Assembly (NCBI GenBank): GCA_934247335.1
Contig: CAKQJJ010000076.1
Location: 1-6,444 of the forward strand
Reading direction: 5' to 3'
Source: an uncultured Clostridia bacterium
GTDB lineage: Bacteria; Bacillota; Clostridia; Christensenellales; Pumilibacteraceae
DNA length: 6,444 bases
Shown here: one piece after another, positions 1-5,605 of the stretch
Position numbering within the stretch: the stretch's first letter is position 1
Layout of the letters: the number at the start of each line of letters is the position of its first letter
The notes under the pieces: model-generated
Database searches by the model: none
What the model saw: the letters and a program-made list of their open reading frames with translations, nothing else
What the model was told of the DNA's origin: nothing
Position numbers and translations under genes: made by a program

Positions 1-20
1 GGACACAGCCGCAAGTGTCC
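1..20. repeat. Short palindrome at window edge
   Basis: GGACAC (1-6) is the reverse complement of GTGTCC (15-20), with an 8-nt loop. The GGACA...TGTCCC pattern is similar to the 26-bp palindromic repeat found at 71-96, 5465-5490 and 5606-5631, so this may be a diverged or edge-truncated relative. There is no coding evidence here. The link to the other copies rests only on this short resemblance. Confidence 0.4.
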
Positions 21-34
21 CAACGACTTTTTTG

Positions 35-63
35 CTTCTTTTTTCTTCGCCTGAAAAAAGAAG
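35..63. repeat. Perfect 11-bp A/T-rich hairpin
   Basis: CTTCTTTTTTC (35-45) and GAAAAAAGAAG (53-63) are perfect reverse complements around a 7-nt loop. The stem is rich in T on one side and A on the other, but neither strand has a separate U-tract after the stem, so I describe it as a dispersed hairpin repeat rather than a terminator. A role in ending transcription of a gene to the left of the window cannot be excluded. Confidence 0.55.
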
Positions 64-70
64 GCATCCC

Positions 71-96
71 ACACAGTCGAGGACAACTGTCCCTAC
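71..96 (+). repeat. 26-bp palindromic repeat, copy 1
   Basis: This copy ends in CTGTCCCTAC and contains ACAGT (73-77) facing ACTGT (86-90). It matches the other two copies at 21 of 26 positions: 5606-5631 in the same orientation and 5465-5490 inverted. It lies in the intergenic stretch downstream of tatD. It is followed by the 24-bp module at 143-166, the same order as in the right-hand repeat block, but with a longer, unrelated spacer. Confidence 0.65.
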
Positions 97-142
97 AGTG
101 AGAATTGGTTCGTTATATCCTACACTTTTGACTTCCTTTAAC

Positions 143-166
143 GCCACCTCTCCCAAAGGGCGAGGC
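143..166 (+). repeat. 24-bp CTCTCCC/GGGCGAG hairpin module, copy 1
   Basis: The segment begins GCCACCTCTCCC and ends AGGGCGAGGC, and can fold on itself (CTC.CCC against GGGCGAG). It matches 5658-5681 at 22 of 24 positions in the same orientation; the two differences are the central AA versus GG. It lies just outside the tatD terminator. Position, palindromy and a second copy 5.5 kb away support a dispersed non-coding repeat. Confidence 0.65.
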
Positions 167-182
167 TCCCTCACATACGTAC

Positions 183-216
183 AAAAAAAACGCTCCGGGT
201 TTTCACGGGGCGTTTT
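183..216 (-). terminator. Intrinsic terminator of the metG-tatD operon
   Basis: On the minus strand AAAACGCCCC (complement of 207-216) pairs with GGAGCGTTTT (complement of 187-196) through a 10-nt loop, with one G-T pair. The strand then runs into a continuous T-tract (complement of the A-run 183-190). It starts about 22 nt beyond the tatD stop codon, the expected spot for a rho-independent terminator. This indicates that the operon ends after tatD. Confidence 0.85.
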
Positions 217-237
217 GACTATGTTTCACTTAAATTT

Positions 238-1011
238 TCACTTGATTCCGTAAATTCTTGCGGCGTTTTCGCCGGTAATGCGGACGACTTCATCGTACGG
301 CATATCCAGAATTTCGGCTAATTTTGTTGCGACGAAACGCACGAAAGCGGGCTTGTTTCGCTCTCCTCTGTGAGGTTCGGGCGCCATATAAGGGCAGTCG
401 GTTTCGACCAGCAGACGATCTATCGGAAGCGCGCGGATGATTTCGGGGTATTTTTTTGCGTTTTTGAAGGTAATAACGCCGCTGAACGAAAAATAAAAGT
501 CGTATTTGCGGCTCAGTTCGAGCGCGGTTTCCTTCGAGCCGGAATAGCAGTGCATAACTCCGCTGCGCGTAAGTTTGCCGGCGTTTTCGGCGAAAATCGC
601 GGTCATATCCTCGTAGGCGTCGCGAATGTGGAACATGGGCAGCAGTTTTACCTCGTCGGCAAGAGCGATCTGCGCGGCGAGCCATTTTTTCTGCACGGCT
701 TTGTCGGTGTCGTCGTAGTGATAGTCCAGCCCGATTTCGCCGATTGCCACGACCTTGTTTTTCCCGTCGCTTGCGAGCGAGAACAGTTTTTCGCAAGGGT
801 CGGAATTAAGGCGCTGACTGTCGCTGGGGTGAACGCCGACCGCGCAGTACAACCGCTCGTACTTACGGGCAAGGGCGACGCTCCTCTCGGACGAGGCAAG
901 GTCGTAGCTTGCGCACACGATGCGGTCGGGGCAGCCGTTTTCAAGGTCGGAAATTACTTCCGTCTCGTCCGCTTCCCCTCCGCCTATATGAGCGTGGGTG
1001 TCTACTAACAT
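238..1011 (-). CDS. tatD: TatD family metal-dependent hydrolase
   Basis: The product is a 257-residue cytoplasmic TatD-family hydrolase, the usual full length. The family folds as a TIM barrel with a two-metal site, and characterised members are 3'-5' DNA exonucleases; the exact substrate here is not shown by sequence. The metal ligands are all visible: His6 and His8 in DTHAHIGG, Glu92 in AIGEIGLDYH, His128 in MFHIRDA, His154 in GVMHCYSG, and Asp205 in VETDCPYMAP. The ATG (1009-1011) lies inside the end of metG and the two genes overlap by 7 nt (1005-1011), so translation is probably coupled; no strong separate ribosome binding site is evident. A metG-tatD order is typical of Bacillota (yabD in Bacillus subtilis). 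The family is certain, but the symbol is used loosely because several paralogous subfamilies exist. Confidence 0.95.
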   Translation of the reverse strand: MLVDTHAHIGGGEADETEVISDLENGCPDRIVCASYDLASSERSVALARKYERLYCAVGVHPSDSQRLNSDPCEKLFSLASDGKNKVVAIGEIGLDYHYDDTDKAVQKKWLAAQIALADEVKLLPMFHIRDAYEDMTAIFAENAGKLTRSGVMHCYSGSKETALELSRKYDFYFSFSGVITFKNAKKYPEIIRALPIDRLLVETDCPYMAPEPHRGERNKPAFVRFVATKLAEILDMPYDEVVRITGENAARIYGIK

Positions 1012-2999
1012 ACTTCCGCGCCGCTTTCGATAAGCTTTTCGGGGCTGACGAGCGACAGCTTATCGCCCTCGCTTGCGCACAGGATCATGCCGCAGGACTC
1101 GAATCCGCACATCATGCGCGGTTTTAAGTTGGTTACGACCACCACTTTTTTGCCCACCATTTCTTCGGGCGTGTAGAACTTGGCTATTCCGCTTAAAATA
1201 GTGCGCGTTTCGTCGCCTATTTTAACCGTGTTTTTAAGCAGTTTGTTGCTTTTTTCCACCTTTTCGCTTGCAAGAACTTCGCCCACTTTAAGCTGAACCT
1301 TGCAAAAGTCGTCGATGGTGATATATTGATTTTCGGCGTTTTCGTTTTCCATTTTATTTTCCTCTTTTTTATCGTTTTTATCTTTATTTTGCTTGTTTAC
1401 GGGCTTTTCGACCTTCTTTTCCTCTTTTCCGTTTTGCTTTTCGGCTATTTCCGAAAGCGCTGCAAGTTCCTTATTTAAATCCAATCTCGGATAGAGAATG
1501 CCCACTTCGCCGGTGGAATAATTTTCTACCGCTCCCCATTTAAGGTCGTCGCCGAACAGCGCGGGGACGGGAAGATTAAGTCCTTCGATAATCTTTTTGG
1601 GTCCTACGGTAAGGAAGGGCATTAAAAGCGTTGCAGTCACTCTTATAGCCTCGGTGAGGTTGTACATAACTTCCATAAGGCGCTGTTTTTCGCCGTTTTT
1701 GTCCAGAGTCCAGGGCGCGTTGACGTCGATATACTTGTTTGCTTTTCCGACGACCGAGAAAATTTCTTCGAGCGCCTTGGTGACGTTCACTTCGGAAATA
1801 TACTTGTCCACCTTTTCGGAAAGCGCGTTTATACTTTCCGTAAACTGTTCGTCTTCCGGTTTTACGGTTGCGGGTTTGGTAAGATTTCCGCCGAAATACT
1901 TGGCATTCATGGTAAGCGTGCGCTTTGCCAGGTTCCCGAGGTCGTTTACGAGATCCTGATTTATGCGGGTGATAAACGCCTCGTTGGAATACGTTCCGTC
2001 GCTGCCGAAGGGAATTTCACGCAGCAGATAGTATCTTATCGCGTCTATTCCGTATCTGTCGGCAAGAATATACGGGTCGACGACGTTGCCCTTGGACTTA
2101 CTCATTTTGTCGCCGTCAAGAAGCAGCCAGCCGTGTCCGTACACTTTTTTCGGGAGCGGCAGACCGAGCGCCATGAGTATTGCCGGCCATATTATGGAGT
2201 GGAAACGAACTATTTCCTTTCCCACCATGTGAAGATCCGCCGGCCAGTACTTTTTGTACAGACTGTCGTCCTCGCTGCCGTAGCCGAGCGCGGTTATATA
2301 GTTGGAAAGCGCGTCTATCCACACGTAGATGACGTGCTTGTCGTCGAACTCGACGGGAATTCCCCACTTGAAAGAGGTTCGCGACACGGCAAGGTCGTTT
2401 AAGCCGTCTTTCAAGAAGTTGTTAACCATTTCGTTTACGCGCGTTCTGGGTTGCAGATAATCGGTGTTTTGAAGAAGATCGATTATTTTGTCGCGGTATT
2501 TGGACAGGCGGAAGAAATAGCATTCCTCTTCCGCGTCGGTGACTTCTCTGCCGCAGTCGGGGCATTTGCCGTCAACCAGCTGGCTTTCGGCCCAGAACGA
2601 CTCGCACGGGGTGCAGTATTTGCCCTTGTAAACCGACTTGTAGATATCGCCCTGCTCGTACAGTTTGGTGAAAATCTTGGCAACCGCCTTTTCGTGATAG
2701 CCGTCGGTGGTGCGAATGAATTTATCGTAGCTGATATCCAGAAGGCTCCACAGTTTTTTAATGTCGGCTACGCGTTCGTCCACGTACGCCTTGGGGCTTA
2801 TTCCCTTCTCCTCGGCTTTTTTCTCGATTTTCTGACCGTGTTCGTCGGTGCCGGTGAGATAGAAAACGTCAAAGCCGCGCATTCGCTTATAACGGGCGAT
2901 TGCGTCGCAGCACACGGTGGTGTAGCTGTGTCCTAAATGCCATTTACCGCTGGGGTAATAAATAGGCGTGGTGATGTAAAAAGTCTTTGCGTTTTCCAT
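1005..2999 (-). CDS. metG: Methionyl-tRNA synthetase with C-terminal tRNA-binding domain
   Basis: MetRS attaches methionine to tRNA-Met in the cytoplasm using ATP. The 664-residue product shows the class I signatures HLGH at residues 21-24 (within YYPSGKWHLGHSYTT) and KMSKS at 298-302. A single CxxC-CxxC zinc knuckle has Cys129, Cys132, Cys146 and Cys149. The anticodon-binding helical domain follows at about 350-515. A Lys/Glu/Asn-rich linker (about 525-558) leads to an EMAPII/Trbp111-type OB-fold tRNA-binding domain at about 560-664, which includes NLKPRMM..FES.GMIL; in this family it aids tRNA binding and dimerisation. Length and order match full-length bacterial MetRS. The ATG at 2999 is supported by GGGAGG (complement of 3005-3010), 5 nt upstream. 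The gene has its own promoter and a leader hairpin, and overlaps tatD downstream. I see no T-box motif. Confidence 0.98.
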   Translation of the reverse strand: MENAKTFYITTPIYYPSGKWHLGHSYTTVCCDAIARYKRMRGFDVFYLTGTDEHGQKIEKKAEEKGISPKAYVDERVADIKKLWSLLDISYDKFIRTTDGYHEKAVAKIFTKLYEQGDIYKSVYKGKYCTPCESFWAESQLVDGKCPDCGREVTDAEEECYFFRLSKYRDKIIDLLQNTDYLQPRTRVNEMVNNFLKDGLNDLAVSRTSFKWGIPVEFDDKHVIYVWIDALSNYITALGYGSEDDSLYKKYWPADLHMVGKEIVRFHSIIWPAILMALGLPLPKKVYGHGWLLLDGDKMSKSKGNVVDPYILADRYGIDAIRYYLLREIPFGSDGTYSNEAFITRINQDLVNDLGNLAKRTLTMNAKYFGGNLTKPATVKPEDEQFTESINALSEKVDKYISEVNVTKALEEIFSVVGKANKYIDVNAPWTLDKNGEKQRLMEVMYNLTEAIRVTATLLMPFLTVGPKKIIEGLNLPVPALFGDDLKWGAVENYSTGEVGILYPRLDLNKELAALSEIAEKQNGKEEKKVEKPVNKQNKDKNDKKEENKMENENAENQYITIDDFCKVQLKVGEVLASEKVEKSNKLLKNTVKIGDETRTILSGIAKFYTPEEMVGKKVVVVTNLKPRMMCGFESCGMILCASEGDKLSLVSPEKLIESGAEVC

Positions 3000-3004
3000 A
3001 ATTG

Positions 3005-3010
3005 CCTCCC
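3005..3010 (-). promoter_or_regulatory. metG ribosome binding site
   Basis: On the minus strand GGGAGG precedes the metG ATG by 5 nt. It directly abuts the 3' base of the leader hairpin (3011-3050), so folding of the leader could affect access of ribosomes to this site. Confidence 0.8.
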
Positions 3011-3050
3011 GCAGGCGACTTATAAAGCCGCGTAAAGCGCGTTCGCCTGC
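3011..3050 (-). promoter_or_regulatory. Hairpin in metG 5' leader
   Basis: GCAGGCGA (3011-3018) and TCGCCTGC (3043-3050) are perfect 8-bp reverse complements. A second small stem inside them pairs CGCG (3029-3032) with CGCG (3038-3041). In the metG mRNA the outer stem ends directly at the Shine-Dalgarno sequence and, given the predicted promoter, begins within a few nucleotides of the 5' end. It could stabilise the message or tune initiation; the function is inference. It is far too short for a T-box riboswitch. Confidence 0.55.
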
Positions 3051-3061
3051 ACTTAACTAAC

Positions 3062-3090
3062 ATTATACTAAAACGGCGGACAAAAATCAA
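3062..3090 (-). promoter_or_regulatory. Sigma-A-type promoter of metG-tatD
   Basis: On the minus strand a perfect TATAAT -10 (complement of 3062-3067) lies 17 bp downstream of TTGATT (complement of 3085-3090), a 4/6 match to the -35 consensus. The predicted start is near 3055, giving a leader of roughly 55 nt that starts almost at the hairpin 3011-3050. It is divergent from spmA. Confidence 0.7.
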
Positions 3091-3102
3091 TCGTTTTGCG
3101 AC

Positions 3103-3129
3103 GAATATACGTTTTTCCGCTTATACGAG
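3103..3129 (+). promoter_or_regulatory. Possible sigma-E-like promoter of spmAB
   Basis: In B. subtilis spmA and spmB are expressed in the mother cell under sigma-E. GAATATA (3103-3109) matches 6 of 7 positions of the sigma-E -35 pattern (KMATATT). TATACGAG (3122-3129) matches about 5 of 8 positions of the -10 (CATACAMT). The spacer is 12 bp, shorter than the usual 14, so the match is weak. No better sigma-A promoter is evident in the 66 bp before spmA. Confidence 0.25.
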
Positions 3130-3156
3130 GCAATTTTTCGTCATATACATAGCAGT

Positions 3157-3849
3157 ATGAACGCTTTGTGGACAATTATCATGATAGCCGGCATAGTAGC
3201 CATGCTTTTAGTAAATCCCGACGGGGCGATAAACTCCATGATTTCGGGAGCGAACAACGCGGTTACGCTTGCGCTTACTCTGCTTGCCTCGTACGCGCTG
3301 TGGCTGGGGCTGTTCAAACTCGTGGATAAGACGGGAATAAGCGGCTTTCTCGCAAAATTGCTACGCCGCCCCGTAAACTTTCTTTTTCCCGGCGTAAACG
3401 ATAAGGCAAAAGGCTATCTTTCCGCCAATATAGCCGCCAATTTTTTAGGGCTGGGCAACGCCGCTACTCCCATGGGGATAAACGCCGCGTGTGAAATGGA
3501 CGACAAAAGCGGCAGGGCAACCGACGGAATGATTATGCTGCTGGTGCTGTCGAGCACGTCGCTGCAACTGCTGCCGTCCACCGTAATCGGTCTGCGCGCG
3601 GCAAAGGGATCCGCCTCTCCCGCTTCGTTTCTGCCCGCCTGCATATGCGCCACGGTTTTATCCACTATCGTGGGCATAACTCTCGTAAAACTTATTTCTT
3701 TTGTCGAAAAACGCGTTGTATCACGTAAAAATTCGGAAAAATGCGCAAAAAACGGGCTGCGCAATCGCAGCGAAAAAGTTCCCGTAGCGGACAAACTAAA
3801 ACGTGAAACGGCGAAAACCGAACGAATTTTAAGGAGCGAGAAAAATTGA
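3157..3849 (+). CDS. spmA: Spore maturation protein A (nucleoside-recognition/Gate domain)
   Basis: SpmA acts with SpmB in the forespore envelope during late sporulation and is needed for full dehydration of the spore core; the transported species is not settled. The 230-residue protein has hydrophobic segments at about 5-19, 35-56, 124-148 and 162-182, and the family hallmark NFLGLGNAATPMG at 95-107. The N-terminus aligns from its first residues with known SpmA, supporting this ATG, although no convincing Shine-Dalgarno lies immediately upstream. The stop overlaps the spmB start by 4 nt, so the two are translationally coupled. The C-terminal tail (about 185-230) is highly charged (Lys/Arg/Glu) and about 30 residues longer than the roughly 196-residue B. 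subtilis protein. Assignment is strong because of the adjacent SpmB. Confidence 0.92.
   Translation: MNALWTIIMIAGIVAMLLVNPDGAINSMISGANNAVTLALTLLASYALWLGLFKLVDKTGISGFLAKLLRRPVNFLFPGVNDKAKGYLSANIAANFLGLGNAATPMGINAACEMDDKSGRATDGMIMLLVLSSTSLQLLPSTVIGLRAAKGSASPASFLPACICATVLSTIVGITLVKLISFVEKRVVSRKNSEKCAKNGLRNRSEKVPVADKLKRETAKTERILRSEKN
3831..3836 (+). promoter_or_regulatory. spmB ribosome binding site that sets a TTG start
   Basis: AAGGAG lies 9 nt before TTG at 3846-3848. There is no ATG or GTG in a comparable position, and the encoded N-terminus then matches the family, so this site decides in favour of the rare TTG initiator. It lies within the last codons of spmA. Confidence 0.8.
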
Positions 3850-4355
3850 CCGCCTACGTAGTTCCGCTTATATTTTTAACCGTACTCGTTGTGGCGGTTT
3901 TCCGCAAAGCGTCGCCGTATTCTTCGTTCGTGCAAGGCGCGGCGCAGGCGACCGACCTTATCAAAACCGTTCTGCCCTACCTCGTCGTAGTCATGGTTGC
4001 GGTGGAATTGTTCCGCGAAAGCGGCGTTTCGGCAGCCGTGGCGCGGTTTTTGTCGCCCGTGTTCGGATTTTTCGGACTGCCCGGCGAGCTGTGCGAACTT
4101 ATTTTAATTCGTCCGCTTTCGGGGGCGGGCGCGCTTGGAATACTCGGAAATATTTACGATTTATACGGCGCCGATTCGTTTATAGGCAACTGCGCGTCGG
4201 TTATTTACGGTTCGAGCGAAACGGTGTTTTATCTGTCTGGTATATATTTCAGCAAATGCAAAGTAAAGAATCTACGCTACGCCATTCCGGTTGCGCTGAT
4301 TGCCAATTTCACGGGGTACACGGCGGGCTGTTTTATTCTGTCGCTTATGTCGTAA
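3846..4355 (+). CDS. spmB: Spore maturation protein B (nucleoside-recognition/Gate domain)
   Basis: SpmB is the membrane partner of SpmA in spore core dehydration. The 169-residue product is close to the usual length (about 175). Its hydrophobic segments lie at about 3-19, 38-54, 81-100 and 147-168. The family signatures are ELILIRPLSGAGALG (to about residue 98) and DSFIGNCASVIYGSSETVFY (110-129). Translation begins at TTG, supported by AAGGAG 9 nt upstream, and the start codon shares the bases TTGA with the spmA stop, a classic coupling arrangement. A terminator follows about 45 nt after the stop codon, so the operon appears to be just these two genes. Confidence 0.93.
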   Translation: MTAYVVPLIFLTVLVVAVFRKASPYSSFVQGAAQATDLIKTVLPYLVVVMVAVELFRESGVSAAVARFLSPVFGFFGLPGELCELILIRPLSGAGALGILGNIYDLYGADSFIGNCASVIYGSSETVFYLSGIYFSKCKVKNLRYAIPVALIANFTGYTAGCFILSLMS

Positions 4356-4399
4356 TTGCACGTTTTTCGGGGGCGTAACGGTTTTACAATCGCTTTAAT

Positions 4400-4429
4400 G
4401 CAAAAATCAGGTGACTTTTTGCTTTTTTT
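4400..4429 (+). terminator. Intrinsic terminator after spmAB
   Basis: GCAAAAA (4400-4406) pairs with TTTTTGC (4416-4422), with TC/GA able to extend the stem inward across a small bulge. Seven T residues follow (4423-4429). The stem is A/T-rich and hence weaker than the other terminators here. It overlaps the predicted promoter of the next gene. Confidence 0.6.
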
Positions 4430-4439
4430 ATGTTAGAAT
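4411..4439 (+). promoter_or_regulatory. Promoter of the TetR-type regulator gene
   Basis: GTGACT (4411-4416, matching the TGAC core of the -35) and TAGAAT (4434-4439, 5/6 match to the -10) are separated by 17 bp. The predicted start near 4446 gives a short leader of about 20 nt containing the Shine-Dalgarno. The -35 lies inside the 3' arm and loop of the spmAB terminator. Confidence 0.6.
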
Positions 4440-4445
4440 ATATTC
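4436..4445. promoter_or_regulatory. Palindrome over the -10, candidate operator
   Basis: GAATATATTC is a perfect 10-bp palindrome covering the end of the -10 box and the region just before the predicted transcription start. TetR-family proteins commonly repress their own promoter from a palindrome placed here. It is shorter than most TetR operators, does not extend cleanly, and an A/T-rich palindrome can arise by chance, so this is a suggestion only. Confidence 0.3.
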
Positions 4446-4467
4446 AGCATCAAAAAAGGAGACACCC

Positions 4468-5064
4468 ATGCCGGAAGATAAACGCATAGTAAAAACGCGC
4501 GCGCTGCTTCGCTCGACGCTGCAAGATCTGGTTGCCGAACGCTCGTTTGAAACGGTAACCGTAAAACAAATATGCGAAAAAGCCGCCGTCAGCCGCGTCA
4601 CTTTTTACTCGCATTTTCCCGATAAATACGCGCTTCTCAACAATCTGTACTCGGATTTTTTAAGCAAGGTTTTGCAGCGCTGCATAGACAAAACCCGCCT
4701 TTCGGGCGCGAAAGACGACGTAAGGGCGTACAGCGTAAATCTGTACGTTTCGTATGCCGAGGAGAGTTTTGCTCCCGGCAGACTGGCTTTTTTCCATGCG
4801 ATTTTCGACGAAAACGGCTACGCTTTGCGCGCTTTTAAGGACTTTATCGCAAAAGGAGCCGAAGATCTCATCAAAAAAATCACCGACGCGTATAAAATCG
4901 ATTTGACGTACGAGCAGCTTGCCTCGGTTTTAATGTACGGACCGATGGATTTTTTGAAAGAAACCGCATTCGGCGACGGCGCCACCGAAGAAAAAACCGC
5001 GTCGTTGTGCCACGATTATTATACGTTCGTAACCGATTTTATTTTCAAACCGCACACGATATAA
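4468..5064 (+). CDS. TetR/AcrR family transcriptional regulator
   Basis: This is a 198-residue one-component DNA-binding regulator of usual TetR-family length. The N-terminal three-helix DNA-binding domain spans about residues 5-57. Its helix-turn-helix signature is VTVKQICEKAAVSRVTFYSHF (30-50), followed by PDKYALL, very typical of the family. The rest is a helical ligand-binding/dimerisation domain without recognisable ligand specificity. I chose the ATG at 4468 because AAGGAG (4456-4461) lies 6 nt upstream; an in-frame upstream ATG at 4411 would add 19 residues read through the terminator and promoter and is unlikely. It is monocistronic, with its own promoter and terminator. No transporter or enzyme gene adjoins it, so the target is unknown; autoregulation is plausible. 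Confidence 0.92.
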   Translation: MPEDKRIVKTRALLRSTLQDLVAERSFETVTVKQICEKAAVSRVTFYSHFPDKYALLNNLYSDFLSKVLQRCIDKTRLSGAKDDVRAYSVNLYVSYAEESFAPGRLAFFHAIFDENGYALRAFKDFIAKGAEDLIKKITDAYKIDLTYEQLASVLMYGPMDFLKETAFGDGATEEKTASLCHDYYTFVTDFIFKPHTI

Positions 5065-5125
5065 CGAAATCAAAGAAACGCGAAATATTACGTTTTTGAA
5101 AGAAATACGAAACCGCCGCGTTTTC

Positions 5126-5163
5126 CCTCTCCGATTTTTCTCGGGGAGGAATTTTATTTTTTT
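5126..5163 (+). terminator. Intrinsic terminator of the TetR-type gene
   Basis: CCTCTCCGA (5126-5134) pairs with TCGGGGAGG (5141-5149) as a 9-bp stem with one T-G pair and a 6-nt loop. It is followed by a T-rich run (5152-5163). It lies about 60 nt after the stop codon and separates the gene from the repeat block. Confidence 0.85.
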
Positions 5164-5210
5164 GAGTAATTAAAACATATTGTTTCGTTTCGGCACAAAC
5201 TTACGGCTTC

Positions 5211-5389
5211 TTTAAAAGCCTCCTTTGCTTTGCAAGGGAGGTGGCTTTGAGCGACAGCGAAGAAGACGGTGGGATCGCTTGGCGGGCGAACGCAGGTCTC
5301 CCGCTACCACGCCGATACAAAACACAAACGATTACAATCCCTCAGTCGCCTGACGGCGCCAGCTCCCTTTGCTCAAAGGAGCCTTTAAA
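5211..5389. repeat. Pair of inverted hairpin repeats, about 180 bp
   Basis: The left end reads TTTAAAAGCCTCCTTTG (5211-5227). The right end, read on the opposite strand, gives TTTAAAGGCTCCTTTG (5389-5374). Each end forms its own hairpin: CCTCCTTTGC/GCAAGGGAGG (5219-5228 with 5232-5241) and GCTCCCTTTG/CAAAGGAGC (5362-5371 with 5374-5382). Each is followed inward by a G/C-rich tail ending in GTGGGAT or, inverted, GAGGGAT. The interior (about 5276-5337) has no coding features. The arrangement suggests two inverted copies of one small element, or one MITE-like unit. Confidence 0.65.
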
Positions 5390-5433
5390 TTAGGTTTATT
5401 TGTGCGAGCACAATGTGCATTTTTCGATTCGTA

Positions 5434-5453
5434 GGGGAGGGGTTCCCCCTCCC
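5434..5453. repeat. 8-bp G/C hairpin beside a GTAGGGG motif
   Basis: GGGAGGGG (5435-5442) pairs perfectly with CCCCTCCC (5446-5453) across a 3-nt loop. It is preceded by GTAGGGG, resembling the GTAGGG that begins the units at 5465 and 5570. It is probably another member of the same repeat superfamily. No T-tract follows closely enough to call it a terminator with confidence. Confidence 0.55.
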
Positions 5454-5464
5454 GCATTTTTATT

Positions 5465-5490
5465 GTAGGGACAGGCGTCCCCGACTGTCC
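5465..5490 (-). repeat. 26-bp palindromic repeat, copy 2 (inverted)
   Basis: The copy begins GTAGGGACAG and ends GACTGTCC, with GGACAG/CTGTCC arms. Read on the minus strand it matches 5606-5631 at 23 of 26 positions and 71-96 at 21 of 26. It faces copy 3 across 115 bp. Confidence 0.7.
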
Positions 5491-5605
5491 GATTGTGGTT
5501 TTAAGTAAAAGCAAGCGTTTTATTTTAAATCGGATATTTTCATTTGGGCTAAATAAATGACCTCTTATCGTAGGGCGGGGGCTTGCTCCCGCCACCGTTC
5601 TATTC

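Noticed and set aside
32..253. 73-codon plus-strand open frame at the left edge
   Set aside because: It runs through two hairpin repeats and the tatD terminator, has no ribosome binding site, and its product has no recognisable pattern.
370..1008. 212-codon plus-strand open frame opposite tatD
   Set aside because: It is the mirror of a gene with all catalytic motifs intact; no start signal or family pattern supports it.
2451..2936. 161-codon plus-strand open frame opposite metG
   Set aside because: It is antisense to the MetRS catalytic and zinc-binding region, whose conservation explains the open frame.
3000..3156. T-box or SAM riboswitch upstream of metG
   Set aside because: The leader is only about 55 nt from the predicted start, and no T-box AGGGUGG-type sequence or riboswitch architecture is present.
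3740..3775. Hairpin GCTGCG/CGCAGC (3756-3771) with a T-run on the minus strand, terminator-like
   Set aside because: It lies inside the spmA coding tail and no minus-strand gene ends there; the A-run is explained by Lys/Asn codons.
4411..4467. Upstream ATG extending the TetR-type protein by 19 residues
   Set aside because: The extension would be encoded by the terminator and promoter, has no ribosome binding site, and the ATG at 4468 has AAGGAG at 6 nt.
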